Both the position numbers and the translations under genes were made by a program. Under the pieces are notes generated by a model. That model had not been told where the DNA came from. It searched no databases and worked only from the letters and a program-made list of their open reading frames with translations. DNA of 41,745 nt, from assembly GCA_003134655.1 (NCBI GenBank), contig PLBY01000086.1:1-41745 (forward strand), read 5' to 3'. Positions within the stretch are counted from its first letter, which is position 1; the number at the start of each line of letters is the position of its first letter. The DNA comes from Acidobacteriaceae bacterium (GTDB taxonomy: Bacteria > Acidobacteriota > Terriglobia > Terriglobales > Acidobacteriaceae). This document shows positions 41,161-41,745 of the stretch, piece after piece.

Positions 41161-41745
41161 TCAAGCCGGCTGCTGCTGCGTCAAGCAGTGCATCGCTCCC
41201 AGTCCCCAAATGAAGTCGCCCGAATAGATGGGCACGATCTCGCGAGTAGGAAAAAGTTCGGCCAGCGTGTTGAGCGCGATCCGGTCATTCGGACGATTGA
41301 ACACCGGCGCCAGCACGACTTCGTTGGCGATATAAAAATTCGCATAGCTGGCAGGCAGGCGCCGGCCTTCGAAAATCACCGGCTGCGGCATGGGCAATTC
41401 CACGACGGTCAACTGTCTGCCGTCCTGGTCGCGCGCGGCTTGCAACCGATGCAAGTTGGCAAGCAGAGGAGCGTGGTTAACGTCCTTCGAGTCGCGCTCA
41501 ATCATGGTGACGACGGTGTTTTTCGAGACGAAGCGCGTAAGGTCGTCGACGTGTCCGTGGGTGTCGTCGCCGAAAATGCCACGTCCCAGCCAGATCGTGT
41601 TGAGAGCGCCCAGATAATCGGCAAAGGCCTTCTCGTAGTTCACCCGCGCCATGTGCGGATTGCGTTCCTGCACCTTGCTGAGTAGACATTCCTCCGTAGT
41701 GAGGATCGTGCCCGCCCCGTTGACGTCGATCGATCCGCCTTCGAG
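41161..41745 (-). CDS. Agmatine deiminase/peptidyl-arginine deiminase family (partial)
   Basis: The reading frame runs off the right edge; 194 residues of the C-terminal part are seen. Family motifs: LEGGSIDVNGAGTILTTEEC near the edge, GRGIFGDDTHGHVDDLTRFV with the catalytic His/Asp, and GLGAMHCLTQQQP at the C-terminus holding the nucleophilic Cys. These residues define the agmatine deiminase (AguA) and PAD_porph families, which hydrolyse a guanidino group: agmatine gives N-carbamoylputrescine. Which substrate is used cannot be told from this part. The 5' end lies outside the window. Confidence 0.9.
   Translation of the reverse strand, partial: LEGGSIDVNGAGTILTTEECLLSKVQERNPHMARVNYEKAFADYLGALNTIWLGRGIFGDDTHGHVDDLTRFVSKNTVVTMIERDSKDVNHAPLLANLHRLQAARDQDGRQLTVVELPMPQPVIFEGRRLPASYANFYIANEVVLAPVFNRPNDRIALNTLAELFPTREIVPIYSGDFIWGLGAMHCLTQQQPA

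Noticed and set aside
1..41745. CRISPR array
   Set aside because: No set of regularly spaced identical repeats of 23-40 bases with unique spacers was seen. The only close tandem repeat is the 42-bp coding repeat at 29344-29469, which has no spacers.

Overview
The window looks like a chromosomal segment of a soil-type Acidobacteriota bacterium. This rests on protein families and small lineage-type proteins recognised by eye, on the GC-rich coding style and on the many palindromic intergenic repeats; no search was run, so the taxonomic call is an inference.

Layout. 1-2.5 kb: the tail of one probable outer-membrane protein, a second beta-barrel protein, a methionine-rich secreted coiled coil, a 33-residue membrane peptide and a DUF302 protein, a plausible metal or envelope-stress group. 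2.5-5.8 kb: a gene graveyard holding a tRNA-Leu fragment, a broken tyrosine recombinase whose catalytic tyrosine codon is a stop, a decayed second copy of a receiver domain and a histidine-kinase tail, with intact PilZ and CheY-like genes among them. 5.8-10.9 kb: a hybrid sensor kinase, a truncated receiver fused to an RsbRD-type domain, and PilT. 10.9-14.0 kb: gene-poor, with three small candidate genes and one palindromic repeat. 14.0-28.6 kb: ordinary chromosome with a cysteine desulfurase, a membrane-anchored unknown, the glyoxylate shunt (aceB-aceA) opposite an IclR regulator across a perfect palindrome, a methyltransferase, a HAF-repeat secreted protein, a secreted Ntn-type hydrolase, and an operon of circularly permuted ATP-grasp, alpha-E and transglutaminase genes.

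28.7-38.0 kb: an integrated element of 9.3 kb. Its ends are an 18-bp direct repeat, one copy being the 3' end of an intact tRNA-Ser(CGA) and the other lying at 28693. It carries an intact tyrosine integrase next to the tRNA, three small HTH proteins, a serine recombinase beside a field of short repeats, an HNH protein, a row of small translationally coupled unknown genes, a tRNA-Arg(UCU)-like gene with about 47 extra bases at the anticodon, and, at the far end, a coupled pair of membrane proteins (41 residues, then a 238-residue coiled coil with 14-residue repeats). No conjugation, capsid or recognisable replication genes are visible, so it is best described as a small integrative or satellite-like element with unknown cargo.

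38.0-41.7 kb: tRNA-Ser, tadA, a 51-residue membrane protein, an isolated NuoI-like ferredoxin, a GyrI-like protein, a TMEM175-type channel and the C-terminal part of an agmatine deiminase running off the edge.

Across the window, intergenic palindromes at about 13.7, 24.7, 27.4 and 38.1 kb all begin with GTAG (three also end with CTAC) and form double hairpins, some with compensatory base changes. This is the architecture of REP/BIME elements mobilised by RAYT (TnpA-REP) enzymes.
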